Positions 1 through 6,067 of a stretch of 6,074 nt of DNA are shown here, in pieces. This DNA is from an uncultured Pseudorhodoferax sp. GTDB lineage: Bacteria > Pseudomonadota > Gammaproteobacteria > Burkholderiales > Burkholderiaceae. Location: NCBI GenBank assembly GCA_913776795.1, contig CAJYRH010000023.1:1-6074 (forward strand). The letters are read 5' to 3'. Numbering within the stretch: position 1 is the stretch's first letter; each line of letters starts with the position of its first letter. The notes under the pieces were generated by a model. It was not told the origin of the DNA, searched no databases, and was given only the letters and a program-made list of their open reading frames with translations. The position numbers and the translations under genes were made by a program.

Positions 1-247
1 ACCGGTCGACCACGAAACCCGATGCCGCCTGCACCGCGCAGGACGTCACGAAGAAGATCGTCATCAGGAAGCCGAGCTCGGCGTAGCCGACCCCGAAATC
101 GTCCTTGAGCCAGGGAAACAGCGGCGCCAGCAGCAGCTGGCTGAAGTGGCTGACCAGGTGGGCGATGCCGATCAGGCCGATCACGTGGGCGTCTTGTCTC
201 AGGCTTGCCTGGCCCGCCGGCGGGGCTGCCGCTGTCGTCGTTGTCAT
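1..247 (-). CDS. MFS transporter, N-terminal part (gene runs off the left edge)
   Basis: The visible 82 codons encode the start of a major facilitator superfamily permease of the inner membrane, probably a drug or metabolite exporter. After a short polar, Thr/Ala/Pro-rich N-terminus there is a first membrane segment at about residues 22-45 (VIGLIGIAHLVSHFSQLLLA) and a second at about 57-80 (LGFLMTIFFVTSCAVQAASG). Between them lies the conserved loop PLFPWLKDDFGVGYAELG. The window cuts the gene at GFVVDR, the beginning of the classic MFS motif A (GxxxDRxGR) after the second helix. The HLVSHFSQLLLAPLFP style resembles the fosmidomycin-resistance (Fsr)-like branch of MFS; this is recognition by eye, not a search. 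The ATG at 247-245 has no clear Shine-Dalgarno sequence. The gene is divergent from the AraC-family regulator, its likely controller. The substrate cannot be told. Confidence 0.85.
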   Translation of the reverse strand, partial: MTTTTAAAPPAGQASLRQDAHVIGLIGIAHLVSHFSQLLLAPLFPWLKDDFGVGYAELGFLMTIFFVTSCAVQAASGFVVDR

Positions 248-271
248 GGGCGCGATGCTACGCCGGCAAAA

Positions 272-300
272 TTGCGACGAAAGGACAGAGTTCGTCGAAT
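272..300 (+). promoter_or_regulatory. Candidate promoter of the AraC-family regulator gene
   Basis: TTGCGA (272-277) and TCGAAT (295-300) are separated by 17 bases and each matches the sigma-70 consensus at four of six positions. Transcription would begin near 307, leaving a leader of about 11 bases before the ATG at 318. No good Shine-Dalgarno sequence lies in front of that ATG. The match is moderate and based on sequence only. The repeats at 275-308 overlap both boxes, so a protein bound there would block this promoter. Confidence 0.35.
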
Positions 301-308
301 ACCGGACA
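275..308. promoter_or_regulatory. Direct and inverted repeats between the transporter and its regulator (candidate operator)
   Basis: Two overlapping symmetries lie in this 70-base divergent gap. First, a direct repeat of the form CGAnnAnnGGACA occurs at 275-287 and 296-308, exactly 21 bp apart (two helical turns), with 9 of 13 positions identical. AraC-family proteins commonly bind such direct repeats on one DNA face. Second, a perfect 7-bp inverted repeat CGACGAA / TTCGTCG sits at 275-281 and 291-297 with a 9-base spacer. Either could be the regulator's binding site. The assignment is inferred from position and spacing. Confidence 0.45.
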
Positions 309-317
309 ATCCGCGCC

Positions 318-1136
318 ATGGCCAGCCGACACCCGCGCCTCGAACCTGTCGGCGATACCGACCCCTTCGCACCGGACGCCGCGCGCCCGGTGCGCGTGCG
401 CGCGCGCAGCATGCCGGCCGACACGCATTTCGAGCCGCACCGCCATCCCTGGGCCCAGCTGGCCTTCTGCGCGACCGGCACCCTGCGCGTGCGCGCACTG
501 CCCGAAGGCGAACGGCGGGAGGAGCTGACCTACATCGTGCCGCCTTCGCGCGCCGTGTGGGTCGCGCCCGGGCAGTTGCACTGCATCGACGTGCTGGAGG
601 CGGCCGAGTTCCGCACGCTGTACCTGCATGCCAGCCTTACGCCGGCGGGCTGGAGCGGCAGCCGCATGATCGTCGCCTCGCCCCTGCTGCGCGAGCTGGT
701 GCAAGGGCTGGACGCGCAGCCACTGCGCCCCGAGCGCGAGGCCCTGCTGATGCCGCTGGTGCACGACGAGATCACGCACGCCGACCCGCAGGCCCTGGCC
801 GTGCCGATGCCGCATGCGCAGCACGGCGACAAGCGCCTGCGCGCCCTGTGCGAGGCCGTGGTGCGGGCGCCTGCGGCGCGCACCCTGCTTGCCGACTGGG
901 CCGCCGATGTCGGTGCCAGCGAACGCACCATCGCGCGGCTGTTCCGGGACGAACTCGGCACGAGCTACCAGCAGTGGCGCCAGCAGGCCGCTCTGGCCCA
1001 TGCACTGCCGCTGCTGGCCCAGGGCGCATCGATCGCGCAGGTAGCCGCTGCCACCGGCTATGCGAGCGAGAGCGCGTTCTCGGCCATGTTCAAGGCCGCC
1101 ATGGGCCAGCCGCCGAGCAGCTTCCAGGGCCCCTGA
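318..1136 (+). CDS. AraC-family transcriptional regulator with N-terminal cupin domain
   Basis: A 272-residue cytoplasmic DNA-binding protein, a normal length for the family. Residues about 25-110 form an AraC-type cupin sensor domain with the histidine pattern H37-x3-H41-x-H43 followed by PWAQLAF, then the strand motif VPPSRAVWVAPGQLH (74-88). The C-terminal AraC/XylS domain (about 170-270) has two helix-turn-helix units. The first is around LLADWAADVGASERTIARLF (190-209). The second is around IAQVAAATGYASESAFSAMF (239-258), ending in the typical family tail GQPPSSF. The reading frame is open further upstream to 105, but that part runs over the divergent transporter and looks non-coding, so ATG 318 is chosen. 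Layout and size recall E. coli NimR (YeaM), which controls the adjacent exporter NimT. A similar local role, repressing or activating the transporter and itself, is inferred. The inducer is unknown. Confidence 0.88.
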   Translation: MASRHPRLEPVGDTDPFAPDAARPVRVRARSMPADTHFEPHRHPWAQLAFCATGTLRVRALPEGERREELTYIVPPSRAVWVAPGQLHCIDVLEAAEFRTLYLHASLTPAGWSGSRMIVASPLLRELVQGLDAQPLRPEREALLMPLVHDEITHADPQALAVPMPHAQHGDKRLRALCEAVVRAPAARTLLADWAADVGASERTIARLFRDELGTSYQQWRQQAALAHALPLLAQGASIAQVAAATGYASESAFSAMFKAAMGQPPSSFQGP

Positions 1137-1185
1137 CGCCGCTTGCTGCGCACCGAGCGGGAGATCGCCGCCGCCTCCGCGTGCA

Positions 1186-2487
1186 TCAGGCCGCCAGCGC
1201 CACCCCGCCTGCCAGTCGCTCGCCGACGGCGCTGCGCACCGCGGGCGGCGCTTCGGCCAGCAGCGCCGGCCAGTCCGCCTGCGCCTGCCGCACGAGCTGG
1301 CGGGCGATGCGCAGCAGGTTCGGCACGCGCAGCAAGCGAGCGGCCTTGAGCATGGCCTCCAGCTGGTCCCAGCCGAAGACGCGCAGCCGCGCATCGATGG
1401 CGCGGTTCACCGCGTAGTCGTTCGGCCCGACCTCGGCGAACAGCGCGCTCACGCAGACCGGGTCGTACAACGGCGCCAGCACGGGCTGGCGCGCGTCGGG
1501 ATACAGCAGCGCCCAGTTCTTGAGGTGCGCATCGGTATTGCCCAGCAGGATGAAGGCCACGAAGCGGGCCATGAATTCGCGCACGTCCGGCGCGGGCCGG
1601 GCCGAGTAGCGGTCCAGCACCTGCAGCATGGTGGCGTAGTCGCGCACCATCTCGCGGCCGTACTTGTGCTGCGGCGGGTACTGCAGCGCCTGGGCGAACT
1701 CCTCCATGTGGATGCGCTGCCCGCCGGGCCCGCGGTCGAAGCGCGGCACGGCCAGGATCTGTTCGAACGGCAGCTGATCGGGCAGGTCGGCATCCGCGCG
1801 CCCGATGACCCGGGCCTGGGCGCAATCCAGGCCCAGCGCCGCGCACAGCCGGTAGCCTGCCATCTCGTTGGCCACCAGCTCCGGGTGCCGCGCCGTCGGC
1901 AGCTTGAGGATGACGGCGCCGGCCTGGCCCTGGCGCCGGACCAGGTAGCGCCGGCCCTCCTGCACGGCCGAGAACTTGGTCACCACGCCGGGCAGCGCGG
2001 CCGCATCCTCCACTGGCTCCTCGACGAAGCCGGGCTCCAGTACATCCAGGCCCAGGGCCGTGTGCCAGTGCCGCACGACGTCGGGGATGCCCTCGCGCGC
2101 AGGCACGGGCTCGACCTCGATGGCGCCCATGAGGTCGTGGCCGGCGGCGGCCAGCAGCTCGAACTCGTCGTCGGGACTGCAGCGGCGCTCGCGCGCCAGC
2201 CGCTCGCGGTTGTGCCCCTCGGGCAGCAGGTTGGCAAAGTAGGCCGGCCAGCGGCCGCCCAGCTGCACCAGGCGCGCGTCGTGCGGCGCAGACAGGATGG
2301 CCCGCGTGTCGTCCTCGCGCTCGCCACGGAAGGCCAGCGAGAGCGTGGGTCGGCCGGGGTCGGCGATGTAGTCGGCGTCGAACGAGGCGCGCAGGATGTC
2401 GCCGTACTGCGAGAGGTAGCCGATGGCCCGCCGGCCGCGGTCGGGCAGGTGCAGGTGCATGCGCAGGTAGCGGATCGTGGTGCTCAT
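1186..2487 (-). CDS. hipA: HipA-family serine/threonine kinase toxin
   Basis: A 433-residue protein, close to E. coli HipA (440). HipA kinases phosphorylate a cellular target (glutamyl-tRNA synthetase in E. coli), stop translation and promote persistence; HipB neutralises them. The N-terminal HipA-coupling domain covers about 10-120, with the conserved LLPEG at 87-91. The kinase domain follows. It has PGVVTKFSA (166-174, the glycine-rich/activation loop), K195 in VILKLPT (ATP binding), NE at 207-208, RFDR at 249-252, EEFAQAL at 262-268, the catalytic motif NTDAHLKN (317-324, D319 as catalytic base) and YDP at 341-343 (D342, metal binding). Oddity: the residue aligning with the autophosphorylated Ser150 of E. 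coli HipA seems to be Ala164, and the usual Gln of GxQxK is Val. The ATG overlaps the hipB stop (ATGA) with only a weak GGA before it, so translation is probably coupled. The 3' end converges on the AraC-family gene 49 bases away, and I see no hairpin terminator there. Confidence 0.92.
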   Translation of the reverse strand: MSTTIRYLRMHLHLPDRGRRAIGYLSQYGDILRASFDADYIADPGRPTLSLAFRGEREDDTRAILSAPHDARLVQLGGRWPAYFANLLPEGHNRERLARERRCSPDDEFELLAAAGHDLMGAIEVEPVPAREGIPDVVRHWHTALGLDVLEPGFVEEPVEDAAALPGVVTKFSAVQEGRRYLVRRQGQAGAVILKLPTARHPELVANEMAGYRLCAALGLDCAQARVIGRADADLPDQLPFEQILAVPRFDRGPGGQRIHMEEFAQALQYPPQHKYGREMVRDYATMLQVLDRYSARPAPDVREFMARFVAFILLGNTDAHLKNWALLYPDARQPVLAPLYDPVCVSALFAEVGPNDYAVNRAIDARLRVFGWDQLEAMLKAARLLRVPNLLRIARQLVRQAQADWPALLAEAPPAVRSAVGERLAGGVALAA

Positions 2488-2801
2488 TCCGTGCGGCCAA
2501 GGTGCTGGCGTCCGATGGCGTCGACCACGGAAGGCGGCGCGCCGGCGCCGGCAGGCTGGCCCAGCAGACGCCCGCCCGCGCGCACGAAGGCCTCCAGCTC
2601 GGGGCGCAGTGCGCCTGGCACAGCAAGCACCTCCAACCCGAGCACACGGCCGATTTCCAGCAAAGACGACAGGCGTGGGTCGATGTCGCCGCTCTCGATG
2701 CGCTGCACGGTCATGCGCGACAGGCCGGCCGCTGCGGCCAGTGCGGCCTGCGTCATGCCCAGGCTCTTGCGGGCTTGCGTCAACTGCTCGACGATGCTCA
2801 T
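2484..2801 (-). CDS. hipB: HipB-like Xre-family antitoxin and operon repressor
   Basis: A 105-residue protein with an Xre/Cro-type helix-turn-helix at residues about 5-60. The first helix is EQLTQARKSLG, the second TQAALAAAAG (17-26), and the recognition helix LSRMTVQRIE (27-36), followed by SGDIDPRLSSLLEIGRVLGL. The remaining ~45 residues are Gly/Ala/Pro-rich, likely flexible, and end in GRTE. In the HipB family the dimer binds operator DNA, sequesters HipA, and has a disordered tail that marks it for proteolysis; here this is inferred from homology. The gene lies directly upstream of hipA with a four-base stop/start overlap, the canonical antitoxin-first order. The Shine-Dalgarno sequence is weak (AAAGAT about 10 bases before ATG). 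It is probably autorepressed through the palindromes at 2809-2836. Confidence 0.92.
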   Translation of the reverse strand: MSIVEQLTQARKSLGMTQAALAAAAGLSRMTVQRIESGDIDPRLSSLLEIGRVLGLEVLAVPGALRPELEAFVRAGGRLLGQPAGAGAPPSVVDAIGRQHLGRTE

Positions 2802-2808
2802 TGAAACT

Positions 2809-2836
2809 ATCTTTTTTTGAAAAATGATCGTTTATC
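2809..2836. promoter_or_regulatory. Overlapping imperfect palindromes, candidate HipB operator
   Basis: Two palindromes overlap just upstream of hipB. One, at 2809-2828, is of the form ATC-n-TTTTT...AAAAA-n-GAT, with 8 of 10 base pairs matching. The other, at 2819-2836, has the form GAnAAAnGATCnTTTnTC, centred on GATC, with 7 of 9 pairs. The word TATCTT also occurs at 2808, 2833 and 2838. The E. coli HipB operator is TATCC-N8-GGATA, so a TATC-type half-site is reminiscent but not the same. A run of T/A makes part of the first symmetry easy to get by chance. Function is inferred from position over the hipBA start site. Confidence 0.4.
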
Positions 2837-2861
2837 TTATCTTCATTGGCCACAAAAGCAA
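2834..2861 (-). promoter_or_regulatory. Candidate hipBA promoter
   Basis: On the minus strand TTGCTT (2861-2856) and TAAGAT (2839-2834) are spaced by 16 bases. Transcription would start near 2827, giving a leader of about 25 bases to the hipB ATG. The -35 box is poor (three of six consensus positions) and the -10 box fair (four of six). The surrounding AT-rich DNA supports a promoter in this place more than the boxes do. The candidate operator at 2809-2836 overlaps the -10 and the start site. Confidence 0.4.
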
Positions 2862-2944
2862 CATTTAGTACTCATTTCTACTCCAAAGAGCATTATTCTG
2901 AACAAGGACGTGGGGTCGAAGCGGTTCGAGGCCTTGCAACACAC

Positions 2945-2987
2945 CCCCAGCCGCCGTTGTCCTACAGGACCATTCGGCGGAGCGGGG
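2945..2987 (+). promoter_or_regulatory. Stem-loop in the leader of the clsB-ybhN-otsB operon
   Basis: A three-tier imperfect hairpin can be drawn. The outer stem is CCCC (2945-2948) with GGGG (2984-2987). The middle stem is CCGCCG (2951-2956) with CGGCGG (2975-2980). The inner stem is GTCC (2959-2962) with GGAC (2967-2970), closing a TACA loop, with small internal loops between tiers. It ends 35 bases before the clsB ATG and has no trailing T-run, so it is not an ordinary intrinsic terminator. It may be a regulatory or stabilising leader structure. The rest of the gap 2802-3022 holds the hipBA control region and no gene that I can support. Confidence 0.4.
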
Positions 2988-3022
2988 TACACCTTGGGCC
3001 TCCTCTTTGCCACCCCACCACC

Positions 3023-4279
3023 ATGAACGCCACGCGCTGGACCAGCGGCAACGAACTCGAGCTCCTGGAGAACGGCGAGCAATTCTTTCCCCGGGTCTTC
3101 GAAGCCATTGCGAACGCCCGCAGGGAGGTGGTACTCGAGACGTTCATCCTCTTCGAGGACAAGGTGGGACTGGGCTTGCACGAGGCCTTGCTCACGGCGG
3201 CCCGCCGCGGCGTGCAGATCGACGTGACGATCGACGGTTTCGGATCGCCCGACCTGTCCGAACGCTTCATCGGCAGCCTGTGCGAGGCCGGCGTTCGCGT
3301 GCATGTGTTCGACCCCGGGCTGCGCATCTGGAAATGGCGCACCAACATGCTGCGTCGCATGCACCGCAAGATCGTCGTGGTCGATGCAGAAGTCGCCTTC
3401 GTCGGCGGCATCAACTATTCGGCCGACCACCTGATGGACTTCGGGCCCCAGGCCAAGCAGGACTACTCGGTGCAGATCCGCGGCCCGCTGGTGGGCGACA
3501 TCCACCACTTCGTGCACGCCATGCTGGCCGAGGGATTGCGCCACCAACACGGCATCAAGCGCTGGTTCCGCCACCGGGCGCTGATGCGCCAGCACGCACG
3601 CGCACTGCCGCATGCCGGCGACGCCCAGGCGGCACTGGTGACGCGCGACAACACCCGGCACACCAACGACATCGAGCGTTACTACCGGCTGGCCATCCGC
3701 TCGGCACGCACGCACGTGACGATTGCCAACGCCTACTTCTTCCCGGGCTACCGGCTGATCCGCGAACTGCGCCGCGCGGCCCAACGCGGTGTGCAGGTGC
3801 GCCTCATCCTGCAGGGCGAGCCGGACATGCCCATCGTCAAGGTGGCGGCCGAGATGCTCTACCACCACCTCGTGCGCGCAGGCGTCGAGGTCTACGAATA
3901 CTGCGAGCGCCCGTTGCACGGCAAGGTCGCCCTGGTCGACGACCGTTGGGCCACGGTGGGCTCGAGCAACCTGGATCCGCTGAGCCTGGCGCTGAATCTG
4001 GAGGCCAACGTGCTGATCCACGACCGCGCCTTCAACCAGACCCTGCGCGCCCGGCTGGACCATCTGGTGGACAACGCCTGCAAGCAGGTGGACCGCAACA
4101 CCATCGGAGAGCCCAGCCGCTGGCAGCTGCTGCGCAGCTACGTGGTGTTCCATGTGCTGCGCCGCTACCCTGGCTGGCTCGGCGGCCTGCCGCGCCACAA
4201 CCCGAAGCTGTTCCCGGCCCAGCAAACGGACGGGCTGGTCGAGGCCTGCCCCGCGCCGGCGCGCGAGGCCGCGCCATGA
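3023..4279 (+). CDS. clsB: ClsB-type cardiolipin synthase / phospholipase D family protein
   Basis: A 418-residue phospholipase D superfamily enzyme, near the length of E. coli ClsB/YbhO (413). Such enzymes form cardiolipin or phosphatidylglycerol by phosphatidyl transfer at the inner membrane. Two HKD motifs are complete: H114-R-K116-x4-D121 with GGIN at 128-131, and H299-G-K301-x4-D306 with GSSN at 313-316. The conserved entry block LLENGEQFFPRVFEAIANA (14-32) and the VLETFILFEDKVG strand precede them. There is no long hydrophobic N-terminal anchor as in ClsA, which supports ClsB type. ATG 3023 starts right at the family's conserved beginning although it has no Shine-Dalgarno sequence. The frame is open another 59 codons upstream to 2846, but that stretch looks unlike the family and overlaps the hipBA promoter. 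The stop overlaps the next start by four bases (ATGA). The exact lipid substrates are inferred from E. coli ClsB. Confidence 0.88.
   Translation: MNATRWTSGNELELLENGEQFFPRVFEAIANARREVVLETFILFEDKVGLGLHEALLTAARRGVQIDVTIDGFGSPDLSERFIGSLCEAGVRVHVFDPGLRIWKWRTNMLRRMHRKIVVVDAEVAFVGGINYSADHLMDFGPQAKQDYSVQIRGPLVGDIHHFVHAMLAEGLRHQHGIKRWFRHRALMRQHARALPHAGDAQAALVTRDNTRHTNDIERYYRLAIRSARTHVTIANAYFFPGYRLIRELRRAAQRGVQVRLILQGEPDMPIVKVAAEMLYHHLVRAGVEVYEYCERPLHGKVALVDDRWATVGSSNLDPLSLALNLEANVLIHDRAFNQTLRARLDHLVDNACKQVDRNTIGEPSRWQLLRSYVVFHVLRRYPGWLGGLPRHNPKLFPAQQTDGLVEACPAPAREAAP
4265..4268 (+). promoter_or_regulatory. Ribosome binding site for the YbhN-like gene
   Basis: GAGG lies seven bases before the ATG at 4276, inside the last codons of the clsB-like gene. 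It supports that ATG as the true start and fits coupled translation across the ATGA overlap. Confidence 0.5.
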
Positions 4280-5259
4280 GTGCCGTGGCGGCCCAGGAGG
4301 CCTCCACGCGCGGCCTGTCGCTGCGTACGCGCCCCTGGTGGCCATGGGTGCGCAAAGGCCTGTGGCTGGCCTTCTTCGCTTTGCTGGGCTACCTGCTGGT
4401 CAGCCAGGCGCGCAGCATCGCCTGGGACGAGGTCGCCCAGACGCTGCGGGCACTGCCCCTGCCCGTGCTGCTGGCCGCGGGCGGTCTTGCCCTGGCGAGC
4501 CACCTGCTCTACTCCACCTTCGACCTGCTGGGCCGGCGTGCCGTCGGCCACCGCCTGCCAGCGCCCACGGTGATGCTGGTCACCTTCATCAGCTACGCCT
4601 TCAACCTCAACATGGGCGCACTGGTCGGAGGGGTGGCATCGCGCTACCGGTTGTACGGCCGGCTCGGACTGGACGAGATGCAGGTCACGCGCATCATGGC
4701 GCTCAGCATGGTCACCAACTGGCTGGGCTATCTGCTGCTGGGCGGCCTGGCGTTCGTACTGTTCCCGCTGGCGCTGCCGGCCGACTGGGACATCAGCGAC
4801 GCGGTGCTGCAGATCGCCGGCGCGCTGCTGGCTGCAGCCGCGTTGGGCTATGTGGCAGCCTGCGCCTTCTCGCGCCGGCGCAGCCTCACGCTGCGCGGCC
4901 ACCAGTTCGCTCTGCCGTCCGGCCGCACGGCACTGCTGCAACTTGCCATGTCCTGCATGAACTGGTCGCTGATCGCCGGCTGCATCTGGGTGCTGCTGCG
5001 TGGCCAGGTGGACTATGGGACCGTGCTCACCGTGTTGCTGCTCGCCGCGGTCGCGGGCGTGGTGACCCACGTACCGGCCGGACTGGGCGTGCTGGAGGCC
5101 GTGTTCGTGGCCCTGCTCGGCACCCAGGTCGCACCGGCGCAGCTGATCGGCACGCTGCTGGCCTACCGCGCGCTGTACTACCTGGCGCCGCTGGCGCTCG
5201 CCGTGCTCGCCTTTCTCGTCCTCGAGGTCCGCCACAAGGGACCCGCCCGCAACGCATGA
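4276..5259 (+). CDS. ybhN: YbhN/UPF0104-like integral membrane protein (LPG synthase transmembrane-like family)
   Basis: A 327-residue multi-pass inner-membrane protein. Hydrophobic segments lie at roughly 28-43, 62-85, 98-117, 143-166, 177-197, 219-241, 248-264, 270-282 and 288-316. The family signatures are visible: HVPAGLGVLE (265-274, the HxPxGxGxxE block) and YRALYYLAPL (297-306, the YRxxYY-P block). This is the flippase/synthase-like membrane domain shared with the N-terminal part of MprF lysylphosphatidylglycerol synthases. The catalytic C-terminal aminoacyl-transfer domain of MprF is absent, so it should not make lysyl-PG. In E. coli ybhN sits next to clsB (ybhO), and the same pairing here, with a four-base overlap, argues for a joint role with the cardiolipin synthase, perhaps lipid transport across the bilayer (inference). 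Its stop overlaps the otsB start in the same ATGA manner. Confidence 0.88.
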   Translation: MSAVAAQEASTRGLSLRTRPWWPWVRKGLWLAFFALLGYLLVSQARSIAWDEVAQTLRALPLPVLLAAGGLALASHLLYSTFDLLGRRAVGHRLPAPTVMLVTFISYAFNLNMGALVGGVASRYRLYGRLGLDEMQVTRIMALSMVTNWLGYLLLGGLAFVLFPLALPADWDISDAVLQIAGALLAAAALGYVAACAFSRRRSLTLRGHQFALPSGRTALLQLAMSCMNWSLIAGCIWVLLRGQVDYGTVLTVLLLAAVAGVVTHVPAGLGVLEAVFVALLGTQVAPAQLIGTLLAYRALYYLAPLALAVLAFLVLEVRHKGPARNA

Positions 5260-5999
5260 TCCAGTCCAACGACTTTTCCTTCACCCCGCTGCTGGACGCC
5301 GGCACGTCCGCCCTGTTCCTGGACTTCGACGGAACACTGGTCGATCTCGCGCCCGAGCCCGACGCCATCGTCATTCCACCCGACCTCGTGCCGCTGCTGG
5401 CGGCCGTGCGCGAACGGCTGGGGGGTGCACTGGCCGTGGTCTCCGGCCGCTCGGTCGGCGCCATCGACACCTTCCTGCACCCGCTGGATCTGCCGGCGGC
5501 CGGCGTGCACGGCAGCGAGCGGCGCGCCGCCAACGGCAACCTGGTGCTGCTTCCCACGCCCTCGCTGGACACCATTGAGCAGGCTGCGGCCCGGCTGCTG
5601 CAGCAGCACCCGGCATTGGCCGTGGAGCCCAAGCGCGGCGCGGTGGCGCTGCACTACCGGCAGGCGCCGCAGCTCGAAGACCTGTGCCGCCGCACCATGG
5701 AGGCGGCCGTCGCCGCGTCGCCCGGCGTCACGCTGCTGCACGGCAAGATGGTGTTCGAGGCCAAGTCCTCGCTGGCCAACAAGGGCAAGGCCCTGGGCGC
5801 CTTTCTGGCAGAGCCCCCTTTCGCCGGCCGCAAGCCCGTGTTCCTGGGCGACGACACCACCGACGAACCCGGCTTCCAGGTCGCCCAGGAGCTGGGCGGC
5901 GTGGGCATCAAGGTCGGCCCGGGCGACACCCTGGCGCGCCAGCGCATCGCCGGTCCGGCCGCCGTGCGCGCCGGCCTTGCCGCCTGGCTCGCCCTCTGA
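5256..5999 (+). CDS. otsB: Trehalose-6-phosphate phosphatase
   Basis: A 247-residue cytoplasmic HAD-superfamily phosphatase that converts trehalose 6-phosphate to trehalose, the second step of the OtsAB pathway (EC 3.1.3.12). All four HAD motifs are present: DFDGTL (23-28, nucleophile D23 and acid/base D25), VVSGR (61-65), K176/K178 in NKGKAL, and GDDTTDEPGF (198-207, metal-binding D199, D200 and D203). Family-specific blocks GVHGSERR (83-90), ALHYR (131-135) and GKMVFE (163-168) confirm trehalose phosphatase rather than another HAD enzyme. AAGGGA lies 14 bases before the ATG, rather far, and the ATGA overlap with the ybhN-like stop suggests coupled translation. Placement behind membrane-lipid genes suggests a shared stress response. 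No otsA is visible inside the window, but a further gene begins downstream. Confidence 0.94.
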   Translation: MIQSNDFSFTPLLDAGTSALFLDFDGTLVDLAPEPDAIVIPPDLVPLLAAVRERLGGALAVVSGRSVGAIDTFLHPLDLPAAGVHGSERRAANGNLVLLPTPSLDTIEQAAARLLQQHPALAVEPKRGAVALHYRQAPQLEDLCRRTMEAAVAASPGVTLLHGKMVFEAKSSLANKGKALGAFLAEPPFAGRKPVFLGDDTTDEPGFQVAQELGGVGIKVGPGDTLARQRIAGPAAVRAGLAAWLAL

Positions 6000-6055
6000 C
6001 CCGCCGATCCGCTGACCCGCTGATTTGCATCCCAGCTCCGAACGCAACCCAAGAA

Positions 6056-6060
6056 AAGGA
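6056..6060 (+). promoter_or_regulatory. Ribosome binding site for the next gene
   Basis: AAGGA, within a purine-rich AAGAAAAGGA, lies seven bases before a GTG at 6068. It is the best Shine-Dalgarno sequence in the window and predicts a gene starting at the right edge. Confidence 0.6.
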
Positions 6061-6067
6061 ACAACGC

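Noticed and set aside
105..317. Upstream extension of the AraC-family regulator
   Set aside because: It lies antisense to the transporter's conserved membrane segments and encodes low-complexity sequence. ATG 318 gives the normal family length.
1137..1185. Possible bidirectional terminator between the convergent AraC-family and hipA genes
   Set aside because: No stable stem followed by a T-run on either strand.
1058..2647. Long 529-codon frame on the minus strand across hipBA, and a 586-codon frame on the plus strand
   Set aside because: Both are Arg/Ala/Pro- or His/Gln-rich out-of-frame translations typical of GC-rich shadow frames. The hipA and hipB frames have clear family motifs.
2911..2940. 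tRNA-like T-arm (GGTTCGAG) and 5-bp palindrome TCGAA-N4-TTCGA
   Set aside because: The bases flanking the would-be T-loop do not pair as a five-base stem, and there is no upstream tRNA body or acceptor stem. The short palindrome alone is not significant.
2846..3022. 59-codon N-terminal extension of the clsB-like gene starting at ATG 2846
   Set aside because: The stretch overlaps the hipBA promoter region and the leader hairpin, has no family resemblance, and the conserved ClsB-type N-terminus begins just after ATG 3023.
3007..4275. In-frame open extension upstream of the YbhN-like gene that would give a 750-residue fusion
   Set aside because: The extension is an alternative-frame shadow of the clsB-like gene. 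The SD-supported ATG 4276 fits the family start.
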